Shown piece after piece: positions 53,048 through 60,036 of a stretch of 64,000 bases of DNA. Below the pieces are notes generated by a model. That model made no database searches. It was not told the DNA's origin and saw nothing but the letters and a program-made list of their open reading frames with translations. The stretch comes from UBA1941 sp046329575 (GTDB lineage: Bacteria > Bacteroidota > Bacteroidia > Chitinophagales > LD1), in the NCBI GenBank assembly GCA_046329575.1, contig JAXLUJ010000012.1, positions 1-64,000 of the forward strand, in the 5' to 3' direction. Every line of letters starts with the position of its first letter. Position 1 is the first letter of the stretch. Both the position numbers and the translations under genes were made by a program.

Positions 53048-54190
53048 TTATTTTAGCACTAACCGAGAGGCGTTGCTTGCCGATAACTGACGCAATTGAC
53101 GACCTTCTGTAGCCTCCTTAGGGAGGCTACCTTTTTTTAGAGCGCCGATGGCGCTCAACCGAGAGGCAATTGCCGCCTCCTCCTCAGCAATTAATGGAAT
53201 GTTCCGGAATGCCTGATCATTTTTATACAAGGCATAGATGATAACCAGTAATTTCTTTTGTACGGCTACATAACTTTTCATTTTTTCATGATGCCGCTCG
53301 TACGTTCTCATAAACAGTTGAATAAATGGAGTTAACCGGTATCGTACTACGTTGAAAGCTGGCATATACAATGCTCTTCGGATCCGACTGTTTCCCCGCT
53401 TGGATATCTTTGTTTTCCCCACTCTTTTACCGGAACTATTCTCCACCACATCATAACCACTATAACTTACTAGCTGGCGACTGTTATGAAATAAATCGAA
53501 GCCATTGGTTTCTGCTATAACTACAGCTACGGTGAGCATCCCTAGTCCTTTGATCGCGGCAATGCGTTCTACCTTTTCAAATACTTCCGCATTGGACATT
53601 AGCTGCTTTTTTATCAGTTCATCCACTTGCGCCACTTGCTTGTCGATATGAGCCAATGTAGCCTTCAACTGCTTTACTACGCTGTGGATAACGTACATCG
53701 CTGCTTCTAACGAAAGTAACTGATTGGATAATTCTGTGCGAATCTCCTGAAGGCGTTGATGTTGGCGGGTTAAAGTGCGTAAGTGAAAGAAGAACGGACT
53801 CATTGGCGTCCATTCCGGCAATGCCTGCTCACAAATCATTTGCGCCAGCCCCTGAGCATCTGATTTATCTGTTTTGGTTTTAATGCCGATTGCTTTTATG
53901 TAATCCTTGGCTCGATTAGCCAGAATTACAGATACCCGATATTTTTTCTGTGAAAAGAACAGCGCACAATTTTCATAGTACACCCCTGTAGCTTCCATCC
54001 CTATAGTGAGCCCTACATCCTTTTGTTTGTGATGTTTTGAAATCCAGCTTTCAAGGAACTGAAATCCGGCTAATGTGTTATTAAATTTTGTACTTGCCAC
54101 CACTTTAACCCGTTGTGTGGCATCAATAGCGCTCATGCAGGCACGGCACTCTTTTGACCCAATGTCAATACCAACAGCATACTTCAACAT
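53048..54190 (-). CDS. IS110-family transposase (DEDD bridge recombinase)
   Basis: 380 aa. N-terminal RuvC-like DEDD domain with D9 ('GIDIGSKE'), E66 ('GMEATGVYYE'), D108 and D111 ('KTKTDKSDAQGLAQ'); coiled-coil middle (about 140-200); C-terminal transposase_20 domain with 'IKGLGMLTVAVVIAETNGFD', 'NSSGKRVGK' and 'ISKRGNSRIRRALY', where S252/S253 or S263 should include the serine nucleophile. All known catalytic positions are present and the frame is intact, so the enzyme is probably active. The last about 45 residues form an extension whose DNA contains a plus-strand terminator-like hairpin. Confidence 0.95.
   Translation of the reverse strand: MLKYAVGIDIGSKECRACMSAIDATQRVKVVASTKFNNTLAGFQFLESWISKHHKQKDVGLTIGMEATGVYYENCALFFSQKKYRVSVILANRAKDYIKAIGIKTKTDKSDAQGLAQMICEQALPEWTPMSPFFFHLRTLTRQHQRLQEIRTELSNQLLSLEAAMYVIHSVVKQLKATLAHIDKQVAQVDELIKKQLMSNAEVFEKVERIAAIKGLGMLTVAVVIAETNGFDLFHNSRQLVSYSGYDVVENSSGKRVGKTKISKRGNSRIRRALYMPAFNVVRYRLTPFIQLFMRTYERHHEKMKSYVAVQKKLLVIIYALYKNDQAFRNIPLIAEEEAAIASRLSAIGALKKGSLPKEATEGRQLRQLSASNASRLVLK
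53109..53138 (+). terminator. Terminator-like hairpin inside the transposase gene, antisense direction
   Basis: Stem GTAGCCTCC/GGAGGCTAC (53109-53117 with 53122-53130) followed by CTTTTTTT on the plus strand, opposite to the transposase. It would stop transcripts entering from the left flank. Confidence 0.7.
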
Positions 54191-54239
54191 TTTGATGTTT
54201 TTTAAATGAACAAAAAGCCGCAGAAAACTCCCCTTTCAT

Positions 54240-54447
54240 CTTCCTCACTCATAGAATAGTTCGTATAGGCCAAAAACGCCTATCGATTAGGTACTATCGG
54301 GAATCCAAAAGAGAAAACAGGTGCAGATTAACCTGCCATAGAGCGTCAATGCGCGTGCGGAAAGCTCAAGTTGCTGCACCCGTTTTTCTACTCACACTAA
54401 GATAAAGAGATACTTCTAATGCGATTCAAAGCTCTTTTTTATCTATT
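54240..54447 (-). ncRNA. Predicted IS110 bridge RNA
   Basis: In the transposase orientation the leader shows, in IS621 order, a 5' stem-loop (54444-54399), a target-binding loop (closed by GGTGCAG/CTGCACC, 54380-54320) and a donor-binding loop (inner hairpin 54283-54265). Guides: left target guide GCTTTCCGC (54365-54357) equals the target left flank plus the C of the CT core; right target guide ATGGCAG (54339-54333) is the complement of core plus right flank CTGCCAT; left donor guide GATAGTACCT (54298-54289) equals the element right end plus core; right donor guide TATGAG (54253-54248) is complementary to core plus left end CTCATA. Exact RNA ends are estimates. Confidence 0.88.
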
Positions 54448-54452
54448 GCCTG

Positions 54453-54460
54453 CAAAGATA
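54453..54460 (-). promoter_or_regulatory. Left-end -7 box of a split bridge-RNA promoter
   Basis: TATCTTTG (54460-54453) matches the Bacteroidota -7 consensus. In the integrated element the sequence 19 nt upstream is GCGG (no -33 box). In a joined circle, CTTG of the right end (minus strand, 53034-53031) would sit exactly 19 nt upstream: 15 nt of right end, 2 nt core, 2 nt of left end. Confidence 0.8.
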
Positions 54461-54462
54461 TG

Positions 54463-54560
54463 AGCGGAAAGCCCGGAAGCCGCGCCACTGCTGCATTTCA
54501 AGAATCACAAACGTTATGCCGCGGCTGAGGACTTGCAGCGAACAGCCCGGCATCCGCAAA
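54463..54560. repeat. Dispersed repeat, copy 2, right part
   Basis: It begins AGCGGAAAGCCCGGAAG and includes, at 54527-54550, 24 nt identical to 15721-15744. Beyond 54560 up to the gene end at 54640 there is an AT-rich stretch with a degenerate palindrome (TTTCGAATTATGAA) and nothing else recognisable. Confidence 0.8.
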
Positions 54561-54639
54561 AATAATTTCGAATTATGAATTTGTGGATGTAGTGATTGCA
54601 GCATTTAAGGAAACTTCTTTTCAATCACCATTGCAGATG

Positions 54640-55395
54640 CTACAGAAAAATGGAATTCTTCAAAGTTTCGCTTTTCACGATTTTTTCGATGTAGGGCAGT
54701 TTAAGACAATCGCGGATATATCCCAGATGACGCTCGTTATGAAGATCGGTACTAATAAAATCGATCATTTCGGCATCGATCAGTTTTTCGCTGATCACCT
54801 TTGCGCTTTTGCCATACACTCCTGTTAATGAAGCCATATTCATCTGAAAAAAAATGCCTTGGTCCTTTATTTCGCGATATTGTTCCAAACTTTCTTCGTG
54901 GTAATATGGGTATCGTTCAGGGTGAGCCAATACCACGTTATAACCGGCTGCGCGCAGATCGTAAAAATAGCTGGTTGCACTAAACGACTTCATGAGGTAC
55001 GAAAGTTCCACCAGAACATAGTTACCTGCCATGGTGAGCAACGAGCGTTCATCGATTTTCTTTTTTATGGTTTCATCAAGATAATATTCGGCCCAGGCGT
55101 CAAATTCAACCGCAATGCCATTTTCTTTCAGGGCCTGGCGCACTTTATCGCGCCCGGCAAGAATATTATCGGGTTTATTAGGATAGCCATCGGTCATGAT
55201 ATGGGGTGAAGTAATGATTTTCCGATAGCCGAGATCGTGCAACCCTTTAATGAGGTGTAGTGATTGTTCAAGGGTTTGAGCGCCGTCGTCGATACCCGGA
55301 ATGAGGTGAGAGTGAAAATCGACGCCTACGGATGAGAAATCGGTGAGCGAAGCAACCGGTTCTTTCTTTTTGAAGATATTTGATAGAAAACCCAA
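54640..55395 (-). CDS. CpsB/CapC-type (PHP-fold) tyrosine-protein phosphatase
   Basis: 251 aa if started at TTG 55395 ('[M]GFLSNIFKKKEPV'), the usual N-terminus of this family; the open frame reaches an ATG at 55524, but that start would lie inside the divergent metK gene. Metal-binding motifs of the PHP domain: 'VDFHSHLIPGIDDGAQ', 'SPHIM', 'AEYYLD', 'LAHPERYPYY' and 'FISTDLHNERH'. Such Mn-dependent phosphatases dephosphorylate the tyrosine kinase that controls capsule or exopolysaccharide chain length. No such kinase is in the window. Confidence 0.88.
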   Translation of the reverse strand: MGFLSNIFKKKEPVASLTDFSSVGVDFHSHLIPGIDDGAQTLEQSLHLIKGLHDLGYRKIITSPHIMTDGYPNKPDNILAGRDKVRQALKENGIAVEFDAWAEYYLDETIKKKIDERSLLTMAGNYVLVELSYLMKSFSATSYFYDLRAAGYNVVLAHPERYPYYHEESLEQYREIKDQGIFFQMNMASLTGVYGKSAKVISEKLIDAEMIDFISTDLHNERHLGYIRDCLKLPYIEKIVKSETLKNSIFL

Positions 55396-55491
55396 ATGTA
55401 CTTTTAACGAATATAGTATTTCTGTTTTAGTTAGTTTTTGTACAGCGGTTTCGGGTGTGGAAAGATGCTGCCCTGTTTTAGTAAAAAATAA

Positions 55492-55499
55492 TAGTTTTG
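55492..55499 (+). promoter_or_regulatory. Probable metK -7 box
   Basis: TAGTTTTG, a full match to TAnnTTTG, ends 18 nt before the metK ATG at 55518. No good -33 box is found 18-20 nt upstream. Confidence 0.5.
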
Positions 55500-55517
55500 G
55501 CACGCAAAAAAAAACAC

Positions 55518-56771
55518 ATGCCATATTTATTTACGTCCGAATCGGTATCTGAAGGCCATCCTGACAAAGTTGCCGACCAAATCTCTGATGCTTTGATCGA
55601 TAACTTCTTAGCGTTTGATTCTAGTTCAAAGGTTGCCTGCGAAACTTTGGTAACTACCGGTCAGGTTATGCTTGCCGGTGAAGTTAAATCAAAGGCGTCG
55701 CTGGATGTTCAAAAAATTGCCCGCGAAGTGATTACCAAGATTGGTTATACCAAAGCTGATTATATGTTTGAGGCTAATTCGTGCGGTATACTTTCGGCAA
55801 TTCACGAGCAGAGCGCTGACATTAATCAAGGTGTAGAACGCACGAAGAAAGAAGATCAAGGGGCCGGTGATCAGGGAATGATGTTTGGTTACGCATCAAA
55901 CGAAACGGATGATTATATGCCATTGGCATTGGATTTGGCACATAAGATATTGATTGAACTGGCTGCACTTCGTCGTGAAAACAAGCAGATTAAATATTTA
56001 CGTCCGGATGCGAAATCGCAGGTTACTTTGGAGTACGACGATAACAATCGTCCGGTTCGCATTGACGCTATTGTTATTTCTACGCAGCACGATGATTTTG
56101 ACAAGGAGGGAAAGATGTTGGCCAAGATCAAGGAGGACATGGTGAAGATTTTGATTCCCCGAGTTAAGGCGAAATACAAAAAGTATGCTCACTTGTTCAA
56201 TGATAAGATTGAGTATCACATTAATCCTACAGGAAAGTTTGTGATTGGCGGACCGCATGGCGACACCGGGTTAACTGGTCGTAAGATTATTGTGGATACT
56301 TATGGTGGGAAGGGTGCGCATGGAGGCGGAGCTTTCAGCGGAAAGGATCCTTCGAAGGTTGACCGTTCTGCGGCTTATGCTACGCGTCACATTGCTAAGA
56401 ATTTGGTTGCGGCAGGTGTGTGCAGTGAAGTTTTGGTACAGGTATCGTATGCTATTGGTGTTGCTAAACCTATGGGTATTTACATCAACACCTATGGTAC
56501 GGCCAAGGTTAAAATGAACGATGGTGAGATTGCCCGTAGGGTAGAAAAGATATTTGACATGCGCCCTTACTTTATTGAGCAGCGTTTAAAGTTGCGTCAG
56601 CCGATGTACAGTGAAACTGCGGCATATGGGCATATGGGGCGCAAAAATGAAACGGTAGAGAAGACTTTTGTAGCTCCTGACGGAAAGGTTAAAAAGATGA
56701 AGGTAGAGTTGTTCACTTGGGAGAAATTAGATTTTGTGAGCAAAGTGAAGAAGGAGTTTGGTTTAAAGTAA
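55518..56771 (+). CDS. metK: S-adenosylmethionine synthetase
   Basis: 417 aa from the ATG at 55518 ('PYLFTSESVSEGHPDKVADQ'); an ATG seven codons upstream is less conserved. 'GAGDQGMMFGYA', 'GPHGDTGLTGRKIIVDTYGG' and 'GGGAFSGKDPSKVDRSAAYA' are the three family signatures. It forms SAM from methionine and ATP in the cytoplasm. Monocistronic with its own terminator. Confidence 0.97.
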   Translation: MPYLFTSESVSEGHPDKVADQISDALIDNFLAFDSSSKVACETLVTTGQVMLAGEVKSKASLDVQKIAREVITKIGYTKADYMFEANSCGILSAIHEQSADINQGVERTKKEDQGAGDQGMMFGYASNETDDYMPLALDLAHKILIELAALRRENKQIKYLRPDAKSQVTLEYDDNNRPVRIDAIVISTQHDDFDKEGKMLAKIKEDMVKILIPRVKAKYKKYAHLFNDKIEYHINPTGKFVIGGPHGDTGLTGRKIIVDTYGGKGAHGGGAFSGKDPSKVDRSAAYATRHIAKNLVAAGVCSEVLVQVSYAIGVAKPMGIYINTYGTAKVKMNDGEIARRVEKIFDMRPYFIEQRLKLRQPMYSETAAYGHMGRKNETVEKTFVAPDGKVKKMKVELFTWEKLDFVSKVKKEFGLK

Positions 56772-56794
56772 TTGAGCTCAATTAAGAATAGAAG

Positions 56795-56826
56795 AAGGCC
56801 ATTCCAATTGGGATGGCTTTTTTTTT
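56795..56826 (+). terminator. metK terminator
   Basis: Stem GCCATTCC/GGGATGGC (about 56798-56805 with 56810-56817, one G-U pair) followed by nine T, 27 nt after the stop. Confidence 0.88.
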
Positions 56827-56876
56827 GTGGGGGGCATTGGGATGATAGAAAACGGATAAGCGAGCAGAGAGGCTGG

Positions 56877-57215
56877 AACCTCGAAAGTAGGACCTTCGAG
56901 GTTGGTGCTCGCACTTCGAGGTTGTTGCTCGCATTGGAACCTCGAAAGTAGGACCTTCGAGGTTGGCGACAATGGTTGTTCCGATAAGCGATTAGTCTAC
57001 CGACCTCGAAAGTAGAACCTTCGAGGTCGGCACTTAGACGGGAACCTCGAAAGTAGGACCTTCGAGGTTGGCGACAATGGTTGTTCCGATAAGCGATTAA
57101 TCCACCGACCTCGAAAGTAGAACCTTCGAGGTTGTTGCTCGCATTGGAACCTCGAAAGTAGGACCTTCGAGGTTGGTGCTCGCATTGAAACCTCGAAAGT
57201 AGAACTTTCGAGGTT
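56877..57215. repeat. Array of seven 27-nt hairpin repeats between metK and menB
   Basis: Each unit is a 9-bp palindromic stem (AACCTCGAA/TTCGAGGTT or the GACCTCGAA variants) with a 9-nt loop AGTAG[GA]AC[CT]. Starts: 56877, 56938, 57002, 57043, 57107, 57148, 57189; one half unit at 56915-56923. Spacing is 41 nt (three times), 64 nt (twice) and 61 nt (once). Spacers are not unique: a 37-nt spacer occurs twice (56965-57001 and 57070-57106) and shorter ones share GCTCGCATTG. It fills the convergent metK/menB gap. Small ORFs predicted across it are artefacts. Confidence 0.92.
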
Positions 57216-57238
57216 GGCGACAATAATTGTAGCGAGCA

Positions 57239-58060
57239 TCACGGGAATTTTGGAAACTTGTCCCAGTCCGGCTTGCGTTTCTCAATAAATGCATTCTTCC
57301 CCTCCTTGGCCTCTTCACTCAAATAATATAACAACGTCGCATTGCCCGCCAATTCCTGTATCCCGGCCTGACCGTCTAACTCCGCATTAAACGAACTCTT
57401 CAACATCCGAATCGCCAATGGCGACTTCTCCTGAATTTTCTTGCACCAGGCCACCGTCGTATCCTCCAACACTTCCAACGGAACCACCTTGTTCACCAAA
57501 CCCATATCCAAAGCATCCTGTGCATTATACTGGTCGCACAAAAACCAAATTTCCCTCGCCTTCTTCTGGCCAACACATCGCGCCAAATAACTCGCACCAA
57601 AACCGCCGTCAAAACTACCCACTCTCGGGCCTGTTTGACCAAAAATCGCATTCTCGCTCGCAATGCTGAGGTCGCAAACTACATGCAACACATGGCCGCC
57701 GCCAATCGCATACCCATTCACCATAGCAATCACCGCCTTCGGAATCGAACGAATTTGTTTTTGCAAATCCAATACGTTCAAACGCGGTACCTCATCTTTG
57801 CCTATATAACCGCCATGCCCGCGCACATTCTGATCGCCACCGCTGCAAAAGGCCATATCGCCTTCGCCCGTTAAAATAATCGATTTGATATCCAGATTAT
57901 CGCGACAAATGTTCATCGCATCAATCATCTCCCGAACCGTTAACGGCGTAAACGCATTCCGGTATCGCGGCCTGTTGATCGTAATTTTGGCAATGCCTTC
58001 AAAAAATTCAAAACGAATCTCTTCGTAGTCTTTTATGCTTTTCCAGTTTCTTGTTGTCAT
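57239..58060 (-). CDS. menB: 1,4-dihydroxy-2-naphthoyl-CoA synthase
   Basis: 273 aa from the ATG at 58060 ('MTTRNWKSIKDYEEIRFEFF'); a longer frame to 58270 runs through the dispersed repeat and is rejected. Crotonase fold with 'GDMAFCSGGDQNVRGHGGYI', 'AIGGGHVLHVVCDLSIAS' and 'GPRVGSFDGGFGASYLAR', specific to MenB. It cyclises o-succinylbenzoyl-CoA in menaquinone synthesis. menD lies upstream on the same strand, separated by 231 bp of repeat. Confidence 0.96.
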   Translation of the reverse strand: MTTRNWKSIKDYEEIRFEFFEGIAKITINRPRYRNAFTPLTVREMIDAMNICRDNLDIKSIILTGEGDMAFCSGGDQNVRGHGGYIGKDEVPRLNVLDLQKQIRSIPKAVIAMVNGYAIGGGHVLHVVCDLSIASENAIFGQTGPRVGSFDGGFGASYLARCVGQKKAREIWFLCDQYNAQDALDMGLVNKVVPLEVLEDTTVAWCKKIQEKSPLAIRMLKSSFNAELDGQAGIQELAGNATLLYYLSEEAKEGKNAFIEKRKPDWDKFPKFP

Positions 58061-58091
58061 GCGGCGAATATAAAATGAAATAGAAAGAATT

Positions 58092-58290
58092 TTGCCGCCC
58101 CCGAAAGCCGCGTTAGCAGCCTTATTTGAAAACCAGTGCGTTGATCGCTTTCCCAATAAAACCGCCTCACTACGCGGCTTTCGGGCCGGGCTGTTCGTGG
58201 CTGCGCTATCGCTCCGGTGCTGCGGTCGTTCCTCCCTTCGCACCGCTCCTTTCAGTCGCGCCACTACCATCCCTGGCGGAAAGGGAACCT
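58092..58290 (-). repeat. Dispersed GC-rich repeat, copy 3
   Basis: In minus orientation it begins 'CCGCCAGGGATGGTAGTGGC' and contains CGAACAGCCCGG (58195-58184) followed by a CCGAAAGCCGCG-type stem (58173-58182 region pairing with 58098-58107). It matches the order of modules at 15532-15752 but is more diverged. It fills the gap between menD and menB. Confidence 0.7.
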
Positions 58291-58291
58291 G

Positions 58292-59911
58292 CTAATTCAA
58301 AAAATAATTTCGCCAAACCTCCCGGTTTACCTCCGGATCAGTTTTTACTTCCAATATGCTGCAACTGCCGCTCTGCAACAGCTTTGGCCATTGTTCATCC
58401 CATTCGTTCATGTTGTTGCAGCACCAGTAAGGCAACGTGTACATGGCAGCTAAATGACGGGCATTTAATTGATGCCGCGTTGAAAAGTACTTTTCAAAAC
58501 CGCTAACCGATTGCGGCCCTTCAATCAATTCAAAAATGTTGCCACCGCCGTTATTGATTAATACAATCCGAAGATTCTTTGGCAGCTCGTGGTTCCACAA
58601 AGCATTTGAATCGTAAAAAAAACTTACATCGCCAATTACGCAAAACGTTAGCCGGTTGGGCCGGGCAATAGCCGCACCCACTGCCGTACTTAAACAACCA
58701 TCAATTCCGCTGGTTCCTCGGTTCGAAAAAACAGAAACGGATTCAGGATGAGCAAACAGCCCGGCATACCGAATGGGAGAGGAGTTGCCATATTGCAAAC
58801 TGCTGTTTTTGGGCAACGCATTTACCAGTTTTTCAAACAACTTCAAATCACTGAAAGGCGCACCGGCCAACGCTTTCGAATGTTGTTGCCATGACTTCTG
58901 CCTTTCCCTTTTCCATAGTTCCGCAAAATGAAAATCGGTTGTATTACCTGAGGCCATTTCTTTTATTACAGTAACTACATCTGAAAAAATGTGTTGAAAG
59001 TGTTTCGCCCCAATGCCATTCCATTTTCCTTCGTCCATTGAAATATGAAAGTGAAAAGGCACGGCAGCCTTTCGTAAAAACTGTCGCAGTCGTTTAGATA
59101 CAAACTGTTTGCCGATGGTAATTACGGTGTCCGGTAATAAATGGTTTAATGGAAGTGCGTGCGATAAAAGCAAATCCGGATTTTGTATGAAATCGGGATG
59201 ATGTAAATTGCTAACCGGTTCCGCAATTACAACGGCTTTTCCGGTGGCGGCTATTTCGCCTAAATGCTTCTGCAATTCCGCATCAGGATGCTGAAGTCCG
59301 CAAACGATAAGTGTTTTACCGAATTCGGGAAGCGTAAAGCGATGGGGTTCCGCCATTGAAGTTTCTTTCCAGTTGAATGCCGGAAGTGCCGTTTCGATTT
59401 GATTATAAAGTGGTTCCCGCAGCGGAATGTTGAGGTGCACCGGACCGCAAAATGGATGTTGACTTAAATGAATGGCCTGTGCCGAAAGCTGAGCGGCTTC
59501 ATTCACGTTTTCCGGCAATTCAAAAAATGCCTTGCTGTAATTTTTGAAAATTTCGAATTGGTTGATGGCTTGATTTTCGCCTATGCCGATAAATTCTTTT
59601 GGACGGTCGGCGGTGAGCAGCAACAGCGGCACCTGCTGATGAAAAGCTTCGCAAACGGCAGGGGCCAGGTTCAGTAATGCTGTGCCGGAAGTGCAAATAA
59701 TAGCAACCGTTTGGCTGGTTTGCTGTGCCAGACCTAATGCCGTAAATCCGGCTACACGTTCATCAACAATTACATGCGTTTTAAAAGCATTGTTTTGTGA
59801 AAAAGCGATTACCAAAGGCGCCGATCGCGAACCCGGTGAAAGCACCACATGTCGAATTCCTTTTAAACGGCAAACCTCGGCCAAAACCGCTATATGAATT
59901 TTATCTGTCAT
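58292..59911 (-). CDS. menD: 2-succinyl-5-enolpyruvyl-6-hydroxy-3-cyclohexene-1-carboxylate synthase
   Basis: 539 aa, ThDP-dependent. N-terminal 'HVVLSPGSRSAPLVIAF' and the conserved Glu in 'VDERVAGFTALGLAQ', 'CTSGTALLNLAPAVCEAFHQ', and the C-terminal ThDP motif 'GDVSFFYDSNALWN' to 'LINNGGGNIF'. It condenses isochorismate with 2-oxoglutarate in menaquinone synthesis. With menB it gives two of the pathway steps; the other men genes are outside the window. Confidence 0.96.
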   Translation of the reverse strand: MTDKIHIAVLAEVCRLKGIRHVVLSPGSRSAPLVIAFSQNNAFKTHVIVDERVAGFTALGLAQQTSQTVAIICTSGTALLNLAPAVCEAFHQQVPLLLLTADRPKEFIGIGENQAINQFEIFKNYSKAFFELPENVNEAAQLSAQAIHLSQHPFCGPVHLNIPLREPLYNQIETALPAFNWKETSMAEPHRFTLPEFGKTLIVCGLQHPDAELQKHLGEIAATGKAVVIAEPVSNLHHPDFIQNPDLLLSHALPLNHLLPDTVITIGKQFVSKRLRQFLRKAAVPFHFHISMDEGKWNGIGAKHFQHIFSDVVTVIKEMASGNTTDFHFAELWKRERQKSWQQHSKALAGAPFSDLKLFEKLVNALPKNSSLQYGNSSPIRYAGLFAHPESVSVFSNRGTSGIDGCLSTAVGAAIARPNRLTFCVIGDVSFFYDSNALWNHELPKNLRIVLINNGGGNIFELIEGPQSVSGFEKYFSTRHQLNARHLAAMYTLPYWCCNNMNEWDEQWPKLLQSGSCSILEVKTDPEVNREVWRNYFLN

Positions 59912-60036
59912 GTGGCAGGGCGAAAGTAAAACATAATATGGTTTAAAAGTTCTGCTGCTACTGATATTGCAATTAATAATATTCGTTCTCGATTATCAAA
60001 ATAATTATTATTGTGATAATCAAATACAAACGCTAT

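Larger units (their letters stand above)
53014..54464 (-). mobile_element. IS110-family insertion sequence, complete, with AG (CT) core at both ends
   Basis: The element spans 53016-54462 between two copies of the dinucleotide AG (53014-53015 and 54463-54464), which reads CT in the transposase orientation, the core used by IS621. There are no terminal inverted repeats, as expected for the family. The right end is short (32 nt after the transposase stop); the left end is long (about 270 nt before the start), which places it in the IS110 rather than the IS1111 group. It is inserted in a dispersed GC-rich repeat. Confidence 0.92.

Noticed and set aside
55396..55524. 43-residue extension of the CpsB-like phosphatase
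   Set aside because: It would begin within the divergent metK gene and lacks family similarity; however, the TTG start chosen instead is not proven.
56877..57215. Possible CRISPR array
   Set aside because: Spacers are themselves repeated, spacing alternates between 41 and 61-64 nt, and no cas gene is in the window.
56597..57318. Several small ORFs (up to about 208 aa) on the minus strand across the hairpin array, with repeated motifs such as TSKVLLSRF
   Set aside because: They are translations of the 27-nt palindromic repeat in three frames, overlap metK and menB on the other reading, and have no start signals or known domains.
58061..58270. 70-residue N-terminal extension of menB
   Set aside because: The extension is encoded by the dispersed GC repeat and has no MenB similarity; the conserved protein starts at 58060.
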